Origin: Lachnospiraceae bacterium
GTDB lineage: Bacteria > Bacillota > Clostridia > Lachnospirales > Anaerotignaceae
Length of the DNA stretch: 64,000 nt
Assembly: GCA_019422065.1 (NCBI GenBank)
Contig: JAHZEA010000003.1
Span: 1 to 64,000 of the forward strand
Direction of reading: 5' to 3'
Under the pieces are notes generated by a model, which ran no database searches, was not told the origin of the DNA, and saw only the letters and a program-made list of their open reading frames with translations. A program made the position numbers and the translations under genes. Every line of letters begins with the position of its first letter. The stretch's first letter is position 1. Of the stretch, positions 9,310-18,426 are shown one piece after another.

Positions 9310-11754
9310 TTAAATTTCGTCGCTGTGCTTTTCATCGCCTTCGCCGTCGTTATCTTCCGGCTCATCAAATGATTTTAAATAGTATTCTTTAAGCTTAGCA
9401 TAAACTTTTCCGTGTACGCTTTCCGGCGGATAACTACCGTCAGCACCTAATTTGCCAGCCGGTGCAGAAAGCATAATCTCAATTCCGTCATCTATTGAAG
9501 AAACAGTAAATATATGGAATTTGCCTTCTTTAACAGCATTTGCCACATCATCATTAAGCATAAGGTCACCGGTATTTGTTTCTGGTATCATAACACCTTG
9601 GCTTCCTGTAAGACCGCGGCGGGAGCATATATCAAAAAATGCTTCTATCTTTTCGTTTACACCGCCTATTGCCTGTATATCACCAAACTGATTTACAGAA
9701 CCTGTAACGGCTATCTGCTGGTTAACAGGTATTCCGGAAAGACTTGAAAGTATACAGTAAAGCTCTGTACTTGATGCACTGTCGCCGTCTATACCGCCGT
9801 AGTTCTGCTCAAAGCACACCCTGCATGAAAGAGAAATAGGAAAATCCTGAGCATATTTTCCGCCAATGTACCCTTCTATAATATTCATTCCTTTAGTATG
9901 GGTATTGCCGCTCATTTCCGCTTCTTTTTCAATGTTTATAATTCCGCTTTTGCCCATATACGAAACAGCCGTAATACGGCTTACGTTGCCAAAAGCGTAT
10001 CCGCCCATATCAATTACAGATAATCCATTAATCTGGCCAACCCTTTCGCCTTTGGTATCTATCATAATAACACCGCTGTCTACCATTTCAGAAAGCTTTT
10101 CTTCATAAAGCATAAGACGGTTTTTTCTTTCTTCCATAGCCTTTTTAACATGCTTTCCTTCAACAGCATCTTTTCCGTCTATCTGTGCCCAAGCGCTTGA
10201 CTCACAAAGTATTTCACCTATTTTATTAAACTTTGTTGAAAGCTTATTCTGTTTATCTGCCATTCTTGATGAAAACTCAATAACTCTTGCCACAGCCTCG
10301 GCAGTAAAAGGCAGGAGTTTTTCTTTAACCGAGTATGATTTAATAAACTGCGCCGTATTCATTACGCTTTCTTCGTTTCTATCCATCTCGTAATCAAAAT
10401 CGGCCAATACCTTAAAGTATTTATCAAAATCTTCCTCGTACTCGCTTAAAATCTCGTAATAATAACTGCTTCCCACAAGTATTATCTTAAAGTTGGCATC
10501 TATTGGCTCAGGATTAAGCGTTGAAACAGGCACAGTTTGGAACTGGTCTCTTAAACCGTCTATTTTTATTTTGCCTGTGCGCATTACACGCCTTATTGCC
10601 TCCCACGCCTGATAGTTGGAAAGCACATCTCGTGCCTGTAAAATAAGGTACCCGCCATTTGCCTTATGGAAAAGTCCCGGCTTAATTTTCATAAAATCCG
10701 TTGTAAGATTTCCAAACTCGTTGTCATATTCCATTTCGCCGGCAAGATTAGCTCCTGTTGGGTTAAAATCAACTACAACAGGGGCGCCTTCTTCTTTTGC
10801 ATTATCCACAATAAGATTTACTTTATATTTAGAAAGTGTATCGTCCGGATTTTTCTTGTTTATAAACGGTATAATACCTCCGGCACTTTCGTCTTCATCC
10901 GTAATTGTAGGTGTAAATTTAGATATATTATCAAGAAGGTCTTCCTGAACATCTCTTAAATATTTTATTACATCAGCGTTATCGCCGTATTTTTCCTGTA
11001 ATGAGTTTATATTATATCCTACAGCAAACATGCCCGTTTTATAATCCAAGTCATTTACTTCGCTGCGGCAGTCTTTTTCCAGCTCGTGTATCTCACGCAT
11101 TACAGTAGAAGCTTCACGTGTAAGTTCTGATGTAGCGGCATTTATTTTGTCTTTCTCGTCATCGCTAAGCTCATCGTACTTTTCCTCGCTTATCTCCTCT
11201 CCGTCCATAACAGGCATAAAAAATACGCCTGTATTGGAGCTTTTAACTGTAAAACCATATTTATCGGCAATACGGCTTATCTGGCGCATAAGTTTGTTTC
11301 TTTTGTCGTCATAGCTGCGTATTATGTCGTTTTTTTGTTCCTCGTATTCATCAGAGGCAAAAACACGACTTAATTCAGAGCTGAAAAATTCCGACAGCTC
11401 ATTCATGTCATCTCTGAACTGCCTGCCTTTTCCGGCTTCAAATTTAAGGGCTTTAGGACATTTAGGCTCATCAAAGTTATAAACATAGCAGTAGTCATCT
11501 GGCTTTTTCTCTTGAGCTGCTGTTTTTTCAGCGCACATTTTGGCATAAGATGTTTTGCCTAATCCTGTAGAACCGCACATATAAATATTGTAGCCCGAAG
11601 CCTTAATTTTAAGCCCCAGCTGCATAGCTTTTTCTGCTCTTGGCTGGCCTACTATGCCGTCTACGCCATTTAATTCGTCAGTTGTTTTAAATTTAAGCTC
11701 GCTTTCGGCGCATTTGTTGTTAAGTTCGTAATACTTAAGCTCTTTTATACTCAA
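9310..11754 (-). CDS. Lon-type (LonB-like) ATP-dependent protease
   Basis: About 814 residues. An AAA+ ATPase part carries Walker A GSTGLGKTSYAK near residue 60, interrupted by a long charged coiled-coil insertion (about 130-260). The C-terminal S16 protease domain has catalytic Ser in GIDGDSASSTE and the Lys partner in GGVNEKIEAFF. There is no N-terminal substrate-binding Lon domain, so this is the archaeal/LonB-like class, here without obvious membrane segments. The start is a TTG at 11754 placed six bases after GGAGGG; an upstream TTG at 11784 would put the ribosome site inside the gene. It follows rimI in the tsaE-tsaB-rimI operon. Confidence 0.88.
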   Translation of the reverse strand: MSIKELKYYELNNKCAESELKFKTTDELNGVDGIVGQPRAEKAMQLGLKIKASGYNIYMCGSTGLGKTSYAKMCAEKTAAQEKKPDDYCYVYNFDEPKCPKALKFEAGKGRQFRDDMNELSEFFSSELSRVFASDEYEEQKNDIIRSYDDKRNKLMRQISRIADKYGFTVKSSNTGVFFMPVMDGEEISEEKYDELSDDEKDKINAATSELTREASTVMREIHELEKDCRSEVNDLDYKTGMFAVGYNINSLQEKYGDNADVIKYLRDVQEDLLDNISKFTPTITDEDESAGGIIPFINKKNPDDTLSKYKVNLIVDNAKEEGAPVVVDFNPTGANLAGEMEYDNEFGNLTTDFMKIKPGLFHKANGGYLILQARDVLSNYQAWEAIRRVMRTGKIKIDGLRDQFQTVPVSTLNPEPIDANFKIILVGSSYYYEILSEYEEDFDKYFKVLADFDYEMDRNEESVMNTAQFIKSYSVKEKLLPFTAEAVARVIEFSSRMADKQNKLSTKFNKIGEILCESSAWAQIDGKDAVEGKHVKKAMEERKNRLMLYEEKLSEMVDSGVIMIDTKGERVGQINGLSVIDMGGYAFGNVSRITAVSYMGKSGIINIEKEAEMSGNTHTKGMNIIEGYIGGKYAQDFPISLSCRVCFEQNYGGIDGDSASSTELYCILSSLSGIPVNQQIAVTGSVNQFGDIQAIGGVNEKIEAFFDICSRRGLTGSQGVMIPETNTGDLMLNDDVANAVKEGKFHIFTVSSIDDGIEIMLSAPAGKLGADGSYPPESVHGKVYAKLKEYYLKSFDEPEDNDGEGDEKHSDEI

Positions 11755-11790
11755 TGCATTCCCTCCTTTATGATTAAAATACAAGTATTA

Positions 11791-12261
11791 TTAAAGGGTT
11801 TTATCATAGTCCTCATAATTTTCAAAATATTTCCACATTACAACAGCGTCTTCATTTGTATCTTTATAATAATTCTTTCTAAATCCTTCCGGTTTAAAGC
11901 CATATTTGGTATATAGTTTCTGTGCCGGGTAATTACTTATTTTAACCTCTAATGTAATGCCTATCATTTCTCTTTCTTCAGCTGTTTTTATAAGTGCCTC
12001 CATAAGAAGAGAGCCTACCTTTTGGCCCCTGTATTCTTCTAAAACAGCTACGTTTGTTATCTGTCCTTCAGTTACTACATGCCACATACCGGCATAGCCT
12101 ACTATTTTTTCACCGTCTTTTGCAACAAAATATACAGCCAGTTTATTTTCATTCATTTCACGCTCAAAATCGGCTCTAGTCCACGCAATGGCAAAACATG
12201 ACTCTTCCACTTTAAGTACACCGTCAATATCATTGGCCGTCATAGGCATTATTTCTATCAT
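11791..12261 (-). CDS. rimI: Ribosomal-protein-S18 alanine N-acetyltransferase
   Basis: 156 residues forming one GNAT domain. The acetyl-CoA loop EEYRGQKVGSLLMEALI (about 79-95) and the terminal LEVKISNYPAQKLYTKYGFKPEGFRKNYY are RimI hallmarks. The ATG overlaps the tsaB stop by four bases, so translation is coupled. RimI is usually found beside tsaB and tsaE, as here, supporting the assignment over a generic acetyltransferase. Confidence 0.9.
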   Translation of the reverse strand: MIEIMPMTANDIDGVLKVEESCFAIAWTRADFEREMNENKLAVYFVAKDGEKIVGYAGMWHVVTEGQITNVAVLEEYRGQKVGSLLMEALIKTAEEREMIGITLEVKISNYPAQKLYTKYGFKPEGFRKNYYKDTNEDAVVMWKYFENYEDYDKTL

Positions 12262-12971
12262 TTGCCTGATACCTCCGCTGTTCTTTTTTCTTCAAGCTCC
12301 CTTTCAGCTTGGGATTTTCTAAGGTAAAACGGCGCAAATTCACTGTAAGCAGTAATTTTTCCTTCCTTGGCATAAACAAAAGCCAAAGCCGCAACAGATG
12401 CCGCTCTTTGGATATTGCAGTGCTGCGGAGCCAAAACAGCATTGCTCAGACTTAATATCTTTTCTTTATATACAGGCACTGCATCGCCTAAAAATATTAC
12501 TTTTCTGTCAAAGCCTGATGCCTTAAGCAAAACATCATCTATACTTCTGGCCTCCTGAGGGTATATCTCACTAAGGTGTCCGTCTTTAAACTCGTAAAAA
12601 GCGTTATATACCTGTGAACGCCTTGCATCCATAGTAGGACAAATAATCTTATCGGTTTCAAATATATTGTATGCTAACGCCTCCAGTGTTGGCACACCTA
12701 TAATGTTTATTCCCAAGCCGTGAGCAAGGCCTTTTGCTGCTGCTGCACCTATCCTTAAGCCAGTAAATGAGCCCGGACCTGATGTGCAGGCAATATAGTC
12801 AAGTTCCTTAATATCAAAATTTGATGCTTTTATTATGCTATCTACTGCTGGCATAAGGGTTTGGGAATGTGTTATTTTAAAATTAAGTGCATACTCTGCT
12901 ATTATTTTCTCATCATCCGCTAAAGATGCCGAAACAGCCGTGCCTGACGAATCTATGGCCAATATTTTCAA
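12258..12971 (-). CDS. tsaB: tRNA threonylcarbamoyladenosine biosynthesis protein TsaB
   Basis: About 238 residues of the ASKHA fold. The N-terminal MKILAIDSSGTAVSASL and CTSGPGSFTGLRIGAAAAKGLA are the signature blocks of TsaB (YeaZ). It forms a complex with TsaD and TsaE that transfers threonylcarbamoyl to A37 of ANN-reading tRNAs. The start is taken as TTG at 12971, eight bases after GGAGG, directly behind the tsaE stop. tsaD is not in the window. Confidence 0.92.
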   Translation of the reverse strand: MKILAIDSSGTAVSASLADDEKIIAEYALNFKITHSQTLMPAVDSIIKASNFDIKELDYIACTSGPGSFTGLRIGAAAAKGLAHGLGINIIGVPTLEALAYNIFETDKIICPTMDARRSQVYNAFYEFKDGHLSEIYPQEARSIDDVLLKASGFDRKVIFLGDAVPVYKEKILSLSNAVLAPQHCNIQRAASVAALAFVYAKEGKITAYSEFAPFYLRKSQAERELEEKRTAEVSGK

Positions 12972-12972
12972 T

Positions 12973-13398
12973 TTATTTACCTCCAAAAGTAATTCTTCTG
13001 TAATCAAAACCTTTATCTAAGTCTTTTTCTATATTAATCCAAACGGCTTCAGGCGGAATTATTTCTTCTATCAGCTCAGCCCATTCAATAAGGCATACAC
13101 CATCGCCGAAAAAATATTCCTCATAGCCAGTATCATCCATTTCCTCAATACTGCCTATTCTGTATACATCAAAATGGTATAGATTAAGCCTGCCGTCATA
13201 CTCGTTTATAATAGTAAAAGTAGGGCTTGTAATATATTCTTCCTCAACACCAAGACCTTTGGCAAAGCCCCTTGTAAATACCGTTTTGCCAACACCTAAA
13301 TCACCGCTTAAGCAATATATATCACCGGCTTTGGCTTTTTGGCCTAATTCAAAGCCTATGCTTTCAGTCTGCTGAGGGCTGAATGATTCTATTGTCAA
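12973..13398 (-). CDS. tsaE: tRNA threonylcarbamoyladenosine biosynthesis ATPase TsaE
   Basis: About 141 residues. Walker A is SGDLGVGKTVFTRGFAKGLG, followed by SPTFTIINEY and the HFDVYRI and LIEWAE motifs of the YjeE/TsaE family. It is the ATPase that drives turnover of the TsaBD complex. TTG at 13398 is chosen with AAGGAG eight to nine bases upstream; a longer reading frame begins at 13425 without such a site. It opens the tsaE-tsaB-rimI-lon run. Confidence 0.92.
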   Translation of the reverse strand: MTIESFSPQQTESIGFELGQKAKAGDIYCLSGDLGVGKTVFTRGFAKGLGVEEEYITSPTFTIINEYDGRLNLYHFDVYRIGSIEEMDDTGYEEYFFGDGVCLIEWAELIEEIIPPEAVWINIEKDLDKGFDYRRITFGGK

Positions 13399-13412
13399 TT
13401 TATGGACTCCTT

Positions 13413-14540
13413 TCAATACTTGCAAAACCTTTCTATATTAAAATCCGTTTCAGTTACATTTTTGCCATCTATTAAATACAGTTTTCCAGTCTTAATCATA
13501 TTGTTGTATTCTTTAATAACAGCAGTGTTATTTGAGCCTGCGTAACAGAAATCCTCTATTCCGTCATCCAGTTTCTTTTCGTCGCCTACATAAAAACTAT
13601 AAAATTCACCGCTGTTTTTTAAGTAATAAACAGACATTACATCATAGCCTGTCTCAAATTTTTTAACATCTTCATCCTCTAAAAAAGTATATCCGCCGGA
13701 TGAATAATAAAAATCGCCATTGGCATCTAAAAATGCAAAATCACTTTTAAGCCCAGTAAAAGAAGCTTTAATTACGCTTTTGCCTACTTCCAGAGCTTCC
13801 GATGTATTTCCTTCTGTTACATTAAGGTTATAGACATAAAGCTTTCTTTCCCCGTTTGATACAACCATAAACTTTCTATTATCAGCAGAAAGCGATACTG
13901 TATCCATATCCCCAGAACCTATGTTAAGTTCAAAAGGTGTGTCTTTAAAGTTATAGAACATAGCCGTTTCACCACTATCACCGGCTGTTGTATTATATAT
14001 AAAGTACTCACTTTTGTCATTTCCTATAGCCATGGCATCTGTGCAGTAATCAAACATTTTTTCTATTTTGCCGCCAGTGAAAAAATAGCTTGTGTAAGTT
14101 CCGTTTTCGTCCGGCTCAAAAAAAATGGCATCTGTTCCGTTTTGCGCAAACCTCATAGCAATTATATTATCAGCTACTTGATTCCATTGTTTTTCGTCAA
14201 AATAATAAACTTTATAAGCTTCACCGCTTTTTTCTGTTTTAAAATATGTTTTGGAGTCAAAATGTGCCTTAAACTCGCGTTCACCTGTTTTATTAAAATC
14301 AATAAACCCACTGTAATAACTTACATAATCATCGTCTAAAACAGCATTATCCCTAATACTGTAAATTATATTTTTGCCGCTGCTGAAGAAAATTACAGGT
14401 CTCATGCTTTTACCCAAACCAACAAACAGATTTAAAACAAATATAGCAAACAGAACTAAAATACAGCCAATAACAAATATAGTGCGTATTTTTTTATCCG
14501 TTTTGCTTAAAACAGCTGTATCTTTTTTAAAAAACCCCAC
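13413..14540 (-). CDS. Uncharacterised membrane-anchored protein
   Basis: About 375 residues. A short cytoplasmic N-terminus is followed by one membrane segment (about 20-42) and a large outer domain rich in Asp, Tyr and beta-strands, with repeats such as DTVSLSADNRKFMVVSNGERKLYVYNLN that look like propeller blades. It resembles the product at 945-2405 in layout but not clearly in sequence. GTG at 14540 is preferred to GTG at 14549 because the AAGGAA site is then nine bases away. It lies just ahead of tsaE. I do not recognise a function. Confidence 0.6.
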   Translation of the reverse strand: MGFFKKDTAVLSKTDKKIRTIFVIGCILVLFAIFVLNLFVGLGKSMRPVIFFSSGKNIIYSIRDNAVLDDDYVSYYSGFIDFNKTGEREFKAHFDSKTYFKTEKSGEAYKVYYFDEKQWNQVADNIIAMRFAQNGTDAIFFEPDENGTYTSYFFTGGKIEKMFDYCTDAMAIGNDKSEYFIYNTTAGDSGETAMFYNFKDTPFELNIGSGDMDTVSLSADNRKFMVVSNGERKLYVYNLNVTEGNTSEALEVGKSVIKASFTGLKSDFAFLDANGDFYYSSGGYTFLEDEDVKKFETGYDVMSVYYLKNSGEFYSFYVGDEKKLDDGIEDFCYAGSNNTAVIKEYNNMIKTGKLYLIDGKNVTETDFNIERFCKY

Positions 14541-14641
14541 AAAAAGCACTTCCTTTTATACAAAAACAACCATAACTCTACCCTATATCTCAGTATAACA
14601 TTATTCAGCGCTCTTATCAACAAAACCCACGGCATGACAAT

Positions 14642-14673
14642 AAAAAAAGCGTACCAACAAAACTGGTACGCCT
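14642..14673 (-). terminator. Intrinsic terminator of the Lrp gene
   Basis: GCGTACCA (14649-14656) pairs with TGGTACGC (14664-14671), with T7 on the minus strand. It sits 20 bases beyond the stop of the Lrp gene. Confidence 0.85.
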
Positions 14674-14691
14674 TAATTATTTATATTAAAA

Positions 14692-15177
14692 TCAAGGTGA
14701 AATAAGCATTCTTCTGTCAGAGTTTCCTTTTTTCTCCATTATAATACCATGGTCTTTATAGTTTTTAAGCACAAAATGTGTGCCTGTACCTATAACAGCG
14801 TCTATAGGTGAAAGTTTATCCGATACAAAAAATGCTATTTCCTTAAGGCTTTTTTCTTCCAAAATAACTGTAAAGTCAAATCCACCAGACATTAAATAGC
14901 AGGCTTTAACTTCTTCAAACTGGCATATTCTTTCGGCTATTTTATCAAAACCGTTTCCTCTTTGTGGTGTAACCTTTACCTCAATAAGAGCAGTTACAAC
15001 CTCTCTGTCAGTTTTTTCCCAGTTAATAAGTGTGTTATAGCCGCATATTATCTGTTCATTTTCCATTTGCTTAATTTCTTCGGCTACTTTGTCTTTGTCC
15101 AAATTAAGCTCCTTTGCTATCTCATCGCTTGTAAGCTTGCTGTTTTTGCTTATCAGCTTAAGAATTTCATCTCTCAT
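14692..15177 (-). CDS. Lrp/AsnC-family regulator
   Basis: 161 residues. An N-terminal helix-turn-helix (about 1-55, SKLTSDEIAKELNLDKDKVAEEIKQM) is joined to an AsnC/RAM ligand-binding domain (about 62-140, with VTALIEVKVTPQRGNGFDKIAERIC and LMSGGFDFTVILEEKS). Family members sense amino acids and form octamers. It follows the VanW-like gene by 32 bases and has its own terminator. The targets are unknown. Confidence 0.88.
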   Translation of the reverse strand: MRDEILKLISKNSKLTSDEIAKELNLDKDKVAEEIKQMENEQIICGYNTLINWEKTDREVVTALIEVKVTPQRGNGFDKIAERICQFEEVKACYLMSGGFDFTVILEEKSLKEIAFFVSDKLSPIDAVIGTGTHFVLKNYKDHGIIMEKKGNSDRRMLISP

Positions 15178-15209
15178 TGCGGTGCTCCTTTCAGTTTTAA
15201 TGCTAAAAT

Positions 15210-16670
15210 TTAATTTCCAAACAGTGTTCCGTCGCCTTGCGCCGTTTCCTGCTGAGTAGTATTTGTTTGTGTATTATTAGTCTGTTCTGTTTCTTCTTCC
15301 TTTGTACCTATTGTAACTTCATCAGGCGTTGCCCTGTAGGTTGATGATGAGAAATATTCACGGCTTATCTGCTGACCGTTTTCATACACAATTTTATATG
15401 TGGATACTTTCTTTCCTTGTTTTCCGTAATATGTTACTTCTCTGTAACCCTTTGGCTTTTCAGGGTCTTCTGTTATTTTTTCAGCTGGCTTTTCTATTAC
15501 GGAATCTACTATATTTTCAAACTTAACCTCTCTTGAAGAATCGTGTATTTCATAGCCGTAAACATTTGTTATAAGCTTATTACCTGAAATATACGCCTCT
15601 ATATAAACAGGATAATCTGTATCGTTTTGGAACTTTAAGTCTTTATAATCACCAGCAACAGCCGCGTCTTGACCTAAAGGCACATAAGACACAGCCAGTG
15701 AGTGGTTTGAACGCTCCACAATTTTAAGCTCAGCCAATATAACCGCATTATACAAAGTTGATGTTATCTGGCACACACCGCCTGCAAGGCCGTCTTCTAT
15801 TTTTCCATCTACTATTACAGCAGCATCTCTGTAGCCGTTTTCATAAGTCTGAGGACCAAGGCCTTCGTTCATAGAGAAAATTTCTCCCGGAGCCAATTCA
15901 GTTCCGTTAATATTAGCACATCCTACTCTCAGATTTTCGTTTCTTCCATAATCATTACCTGAAAATGTGGTATAGTACGAGCCTATAAGTGATGTGGCTT
16001 TTCCGTTTTGCGCACGGGTTATTTCAGGCTGAATCTCATTTTTCTTAATCTCAACTGTACCCGGCTGAAGACTTTCAATAACTGCTTTAGCGGCATTATA
16101 GGTAGAATCAAAATCCATTTCATAACCGATTTTTTCATCAGATATTACAAAAGCACCATTTTCCCGCTTCATAACTGAGTTTTCAGGTTCAACTTTAACC
16201 TGTTCCGAAATTTCGTTTATTTTTGTTTTAAGCAGTTCATCATTATATGTAAACTGTGCTTCAAAGTCTTTTGGATTATCCTTTAAATCAGTTACTTGTT
16301 TATATCTTTCTTTCAGCTCGCCGTTTCTTCCGTAATTATAAGCAGCTAAAAGTGTATCATCTATATTATACTTAGCGTCAATATCGCCATATTTAATCTC
16401 ATACGTATTTTCGCCGTCTACAAGGCTTATTACTTGTTCTCTTATAACATTATTAACATCTGTACTCAGTTTTTCTTTAGCCTCATCCTGCGTAAGCCCG
16501 CCTAAAGGCACATTATTAACAGATATTCCGTCATAAAATGTTTCAATATCAACAGCTTGCGTCATTTTCTTAACTAAAGCTTTATTATAATAATAAGCCC
16601 CTACTCCTGCTGCGGCAAGCACAAGAACGGCTATAACCGCTATTTTAAGTATGTTTTTATTCTTTTCCAT
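15210..16670 (-). CDS. VanW-domain cell-wall protein with G5-like C-terminus
   Basis: About 486 residues. It has an N-terminal membrane anchor (about 5-27), two peptidoglycan-binding-4 type segments (about 40-235), a VanW domain (about 235-370, with GLGPQTYENGYRDAAVIVDG and GLAGGVCQITSTLYNA), a G5-like domain (about 400-455) and a Gln/Thr-rich tail. Despite the name, VanW proteins are widespread in Firmicutes that are not resistant to vancomycin; a cell-wall role is likely. The ATG at 16670 has GGGGAT just upstream. Confidence 0.85.
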   Translation of the reverse strand: MEKNKNILKIAVIAVLVLAAAGVGAYYYNKALVKKMTQAVDIETFYDGISVNNVPLGGLTQDEAKEKLSTDVNNVIREQVISLVDGENTYEIKYGDIDAKYNIDDTLLAAYNYGRNGELKERYKQVTDLKDNPKDFEAQFTYNDELLKTKINEISEQVKVEPENSVMKRENGAFVISDEKIGYEMDFDSTYNAAKAVIESLQPGTVEIKKNEIQPEITRAQNGKATSLIGSYYTTFSGNDYGRNENLRVGCANINGTELAPGEIFSMNEGLGPQTYENGYRDAAVIVDGKIEDGLAGGVCQITSTLYNAVILAELKIVERSNHSLAVSYVPLGQDAAVAGDYKDLKFQNDTDYPVYIEAYISGNKLITNVYGYEIHDSSREVKFENIVDSVIEKPAEKITEDPEKPKGYREVTYYGKQGKKVSTYKIVYENGQQISREYFSSSTYRATPDEVTIGTKEEETEQTNNTQTNTTQQETAQGDGTLFGN

Positions 16671-16756
16671 TTTAATCCCCATAACTAATATTCTCCAATA
16701 TGGTTTAATTATATTATCCTATGCTTTATTAAGCAAGTAAAAACAATACTGGTTTT

Positions 16757-16861
16757 TTATCCAAAAAATGGCGCTATAATACTCAGTACCATTAAAAGCG
16801 CAACAAATACCGCAATAATTGAAACAGCAATTCTTCTGCCTTTTTTGTTATTATTCATCAT
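16757..16861 (-). CDS. Small single-pass membrane protein (34 residues)
   Basis: A short reading frame starting ATG-ATG encodes a basic N-terminus (MMNNNKKGRR) followed by one hydrophobic helix (about 11-31) and a PFFG end. AGGAGG lies 13 bases upstream of the first ATG, rather far. Small basic-plus-helix membrane peptides of this size are common but under-annotated in Firmicutes. It is the only coding signal in the 16683-17091 interval. I do not recognise the family. Confidence 0.6.
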   Translation of the reverse strand: MMNNNKKGRRIAVSIIAVFVALLMVLSIIAPFFG

Positions 16862-17091
16862 TATAATTTAAAATCCTCCTGAATATTATTAAAATGAAAA
16901 TTAAAGCTTATCACTTTTATTTATTATACTCTATAATTGTTAAAATTTTAAGATATAATTATGAATATTTTACAACTTAATTAATACTTTTGCATAGCCG
17001 TACTTTATCTTGCTAAAATAAAAAAATTGTATTAAAATTACTTGTAATAAATTAATATGCATAATCCATTTAAACCGAAGGGAGAACACCC

Positions 17092-18396
17092 ATGAACATA
17101 GGACTGTTCACAGATACATATTTTCCGCAGATTAACGGAGTGGGCACATCAGTGCACATGCTGGCCAAAGAGCTTACTTCTTTAGGTCATAATGTTTATA
17201 TATTCACTCCGTCAGACCCAAAAAGGCACAATACTGAAGAAAACATAATATCAATGAAAAGCATGCCGTGCTTTATTATAAAATCATTTAGAATAGGCCT
17301 GTTGTACTCGCCTCATGAGCTTTTAAAAATTAAGCACCTTAAGCTTGATATTATCCATACACAAACAGAGTTTTCTCTCGGTACATTTGGTAAAATAATA
17401 AGCAAGGCTTTTGGCATACCTATGATTCATACATACCATACAATGTATGAGGATTATGTGCACTATATAGCCCACGGCGTTATAATTACACCGTCTATGA
17501 GCCATACATTAAGCCGTATTTTCTGCAACTCAGCAGATGCCGTTATAGCGCCTACACAAAAGGTATACGATTCTTTGCGCTCATACGGTGTATGCAAAAA
17601 CATGTTTGTTATACCAACGGGCATTAATACCGAAAGGTTTGCAAAATCCAACTTTAACCAAAGCGATATTACAAAGCTTAAACTAAGCTACGGCTTTAAA
17701 GAAGATACTCCGGTTATACTTATACTGGGCAGAATAGCCAAAGAAAAAAGTATAGACTATATTTTCGAGGCCGCACCGGATATATTTAAACAGATACCGG
17801 AAGCCAGAATACTTGTTGTAGGCGACGGGCCATATAAAAGCACTCTTGAGGCATTGGCAAAAGATTTAGGCATTGAAGATAAAATAGTTTTTGCCGGCGC
17901 AAAACCATGGGACGAAATAGCAACCTATTACCAGCTTGGTGATGTGTTTGTAAGCGCCTCTACTTCCGAAACCCAAGGCCTTACATTTGCAGAAGCAATG
18001 TCTGCCGGATTGCCTGTTATAGCCAAAAACGATAAATGTATAGAAGGCCTTATAAGTGATAACCAGACCGGATTTTTATATAACACTCAGGAAGAATTTA
18101 TTGAAAAAACAGTTTATGTTATTAAAAACCGCGACTCATTAGCACCTCTTTTAAATTCGGCTTATGAGTCTGCTCAGCAGTTTTCATCTGCAACATTTGG
18201 CAAAAGAGTTGAGTCGTTATATAAAACTGTTTTGCAGTATCCTGAGTGTTTCAGGCCTAAATACAGCGATTACGAGGATATACTTACATCTTTCCCTAAA
18301 AAGCTGCGTGTTATAAAAGGCACTTCAACACATATAACACATATGGCCGCAAAACAGGCCGCAGTTGTTAAAAGATATATAAAACTGCATAAATAA
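17092..18396 (+). CDS. GT4-family glycosyltransferase (lipid glycosyltransferase-like)
   Basis: 434 residues in two Rossmann-like halves. The N-terminus NIGLFTDTYFPQINGVGTSV is typical of GT4 enzymes acting on diacylglycerol or phosphatidylinositol. The C-terminal half has GRIAKEKSIDYIFEA and the nucleotide-sugar E-x7-E region SASTSETQGLTFAEAMSAGLP. The likely role is membrane glycolipid synthesis, as in processive glucosyl-diacylglycerol synthases. A TTGCAT-18-TAAAAT promoter is possible about 80 bases upstream, and GGGAG precedes the ATG. The acceptor is inferred. Confidence 0.85.
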   Translation: MNIGLFTDTYFPQINGVGTSVHMLAKELTSLGHNVYIFTPSDPKRHNTEENIISMKSMPCFIIKSFRIGLLYSPHELLKIKHLKLDIIHTQTEFSLGTFGKIISKAFGIPMIHTYHTMYEDYVHYIAHGVIITPSMSHTLSRIFCNSADAVIAPTQKVYDSLRSYGVCKNMFVIPTGINTERFAKSNFNQSDITKLKLSYGFKEDTPVILILGRIAKEKSIDYIFEAAPDIFKQIPEARILVVGDGPYKSTLEALAKDLGIEDKIVFAGAKPWDEIATYYQLGDVFVSASTSETQGLTFAEAMSAGLPVIAKNDKCIEGLISDNQTGFLYNTQEEFIEKTVYVIKNRDSLAPLLNSAYESAQQFSSATFGKRVESLYKTVLQYPECFRPKYSDYEDILTSFPKKLRVIKGTSTHITHMAAKQAAVVKRYIKLHK

Positions 18397-18426
18397 ATCA
18401 GCAAATTTAATTAAGAGGTGATAGAT

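Noticed and set aside
15210..16670. Vancomycin-resistance determinant
   Set aside because: VanW domains are widespread in sensitive Firmicutes, and no vanH, vanA or vanX genes are present.
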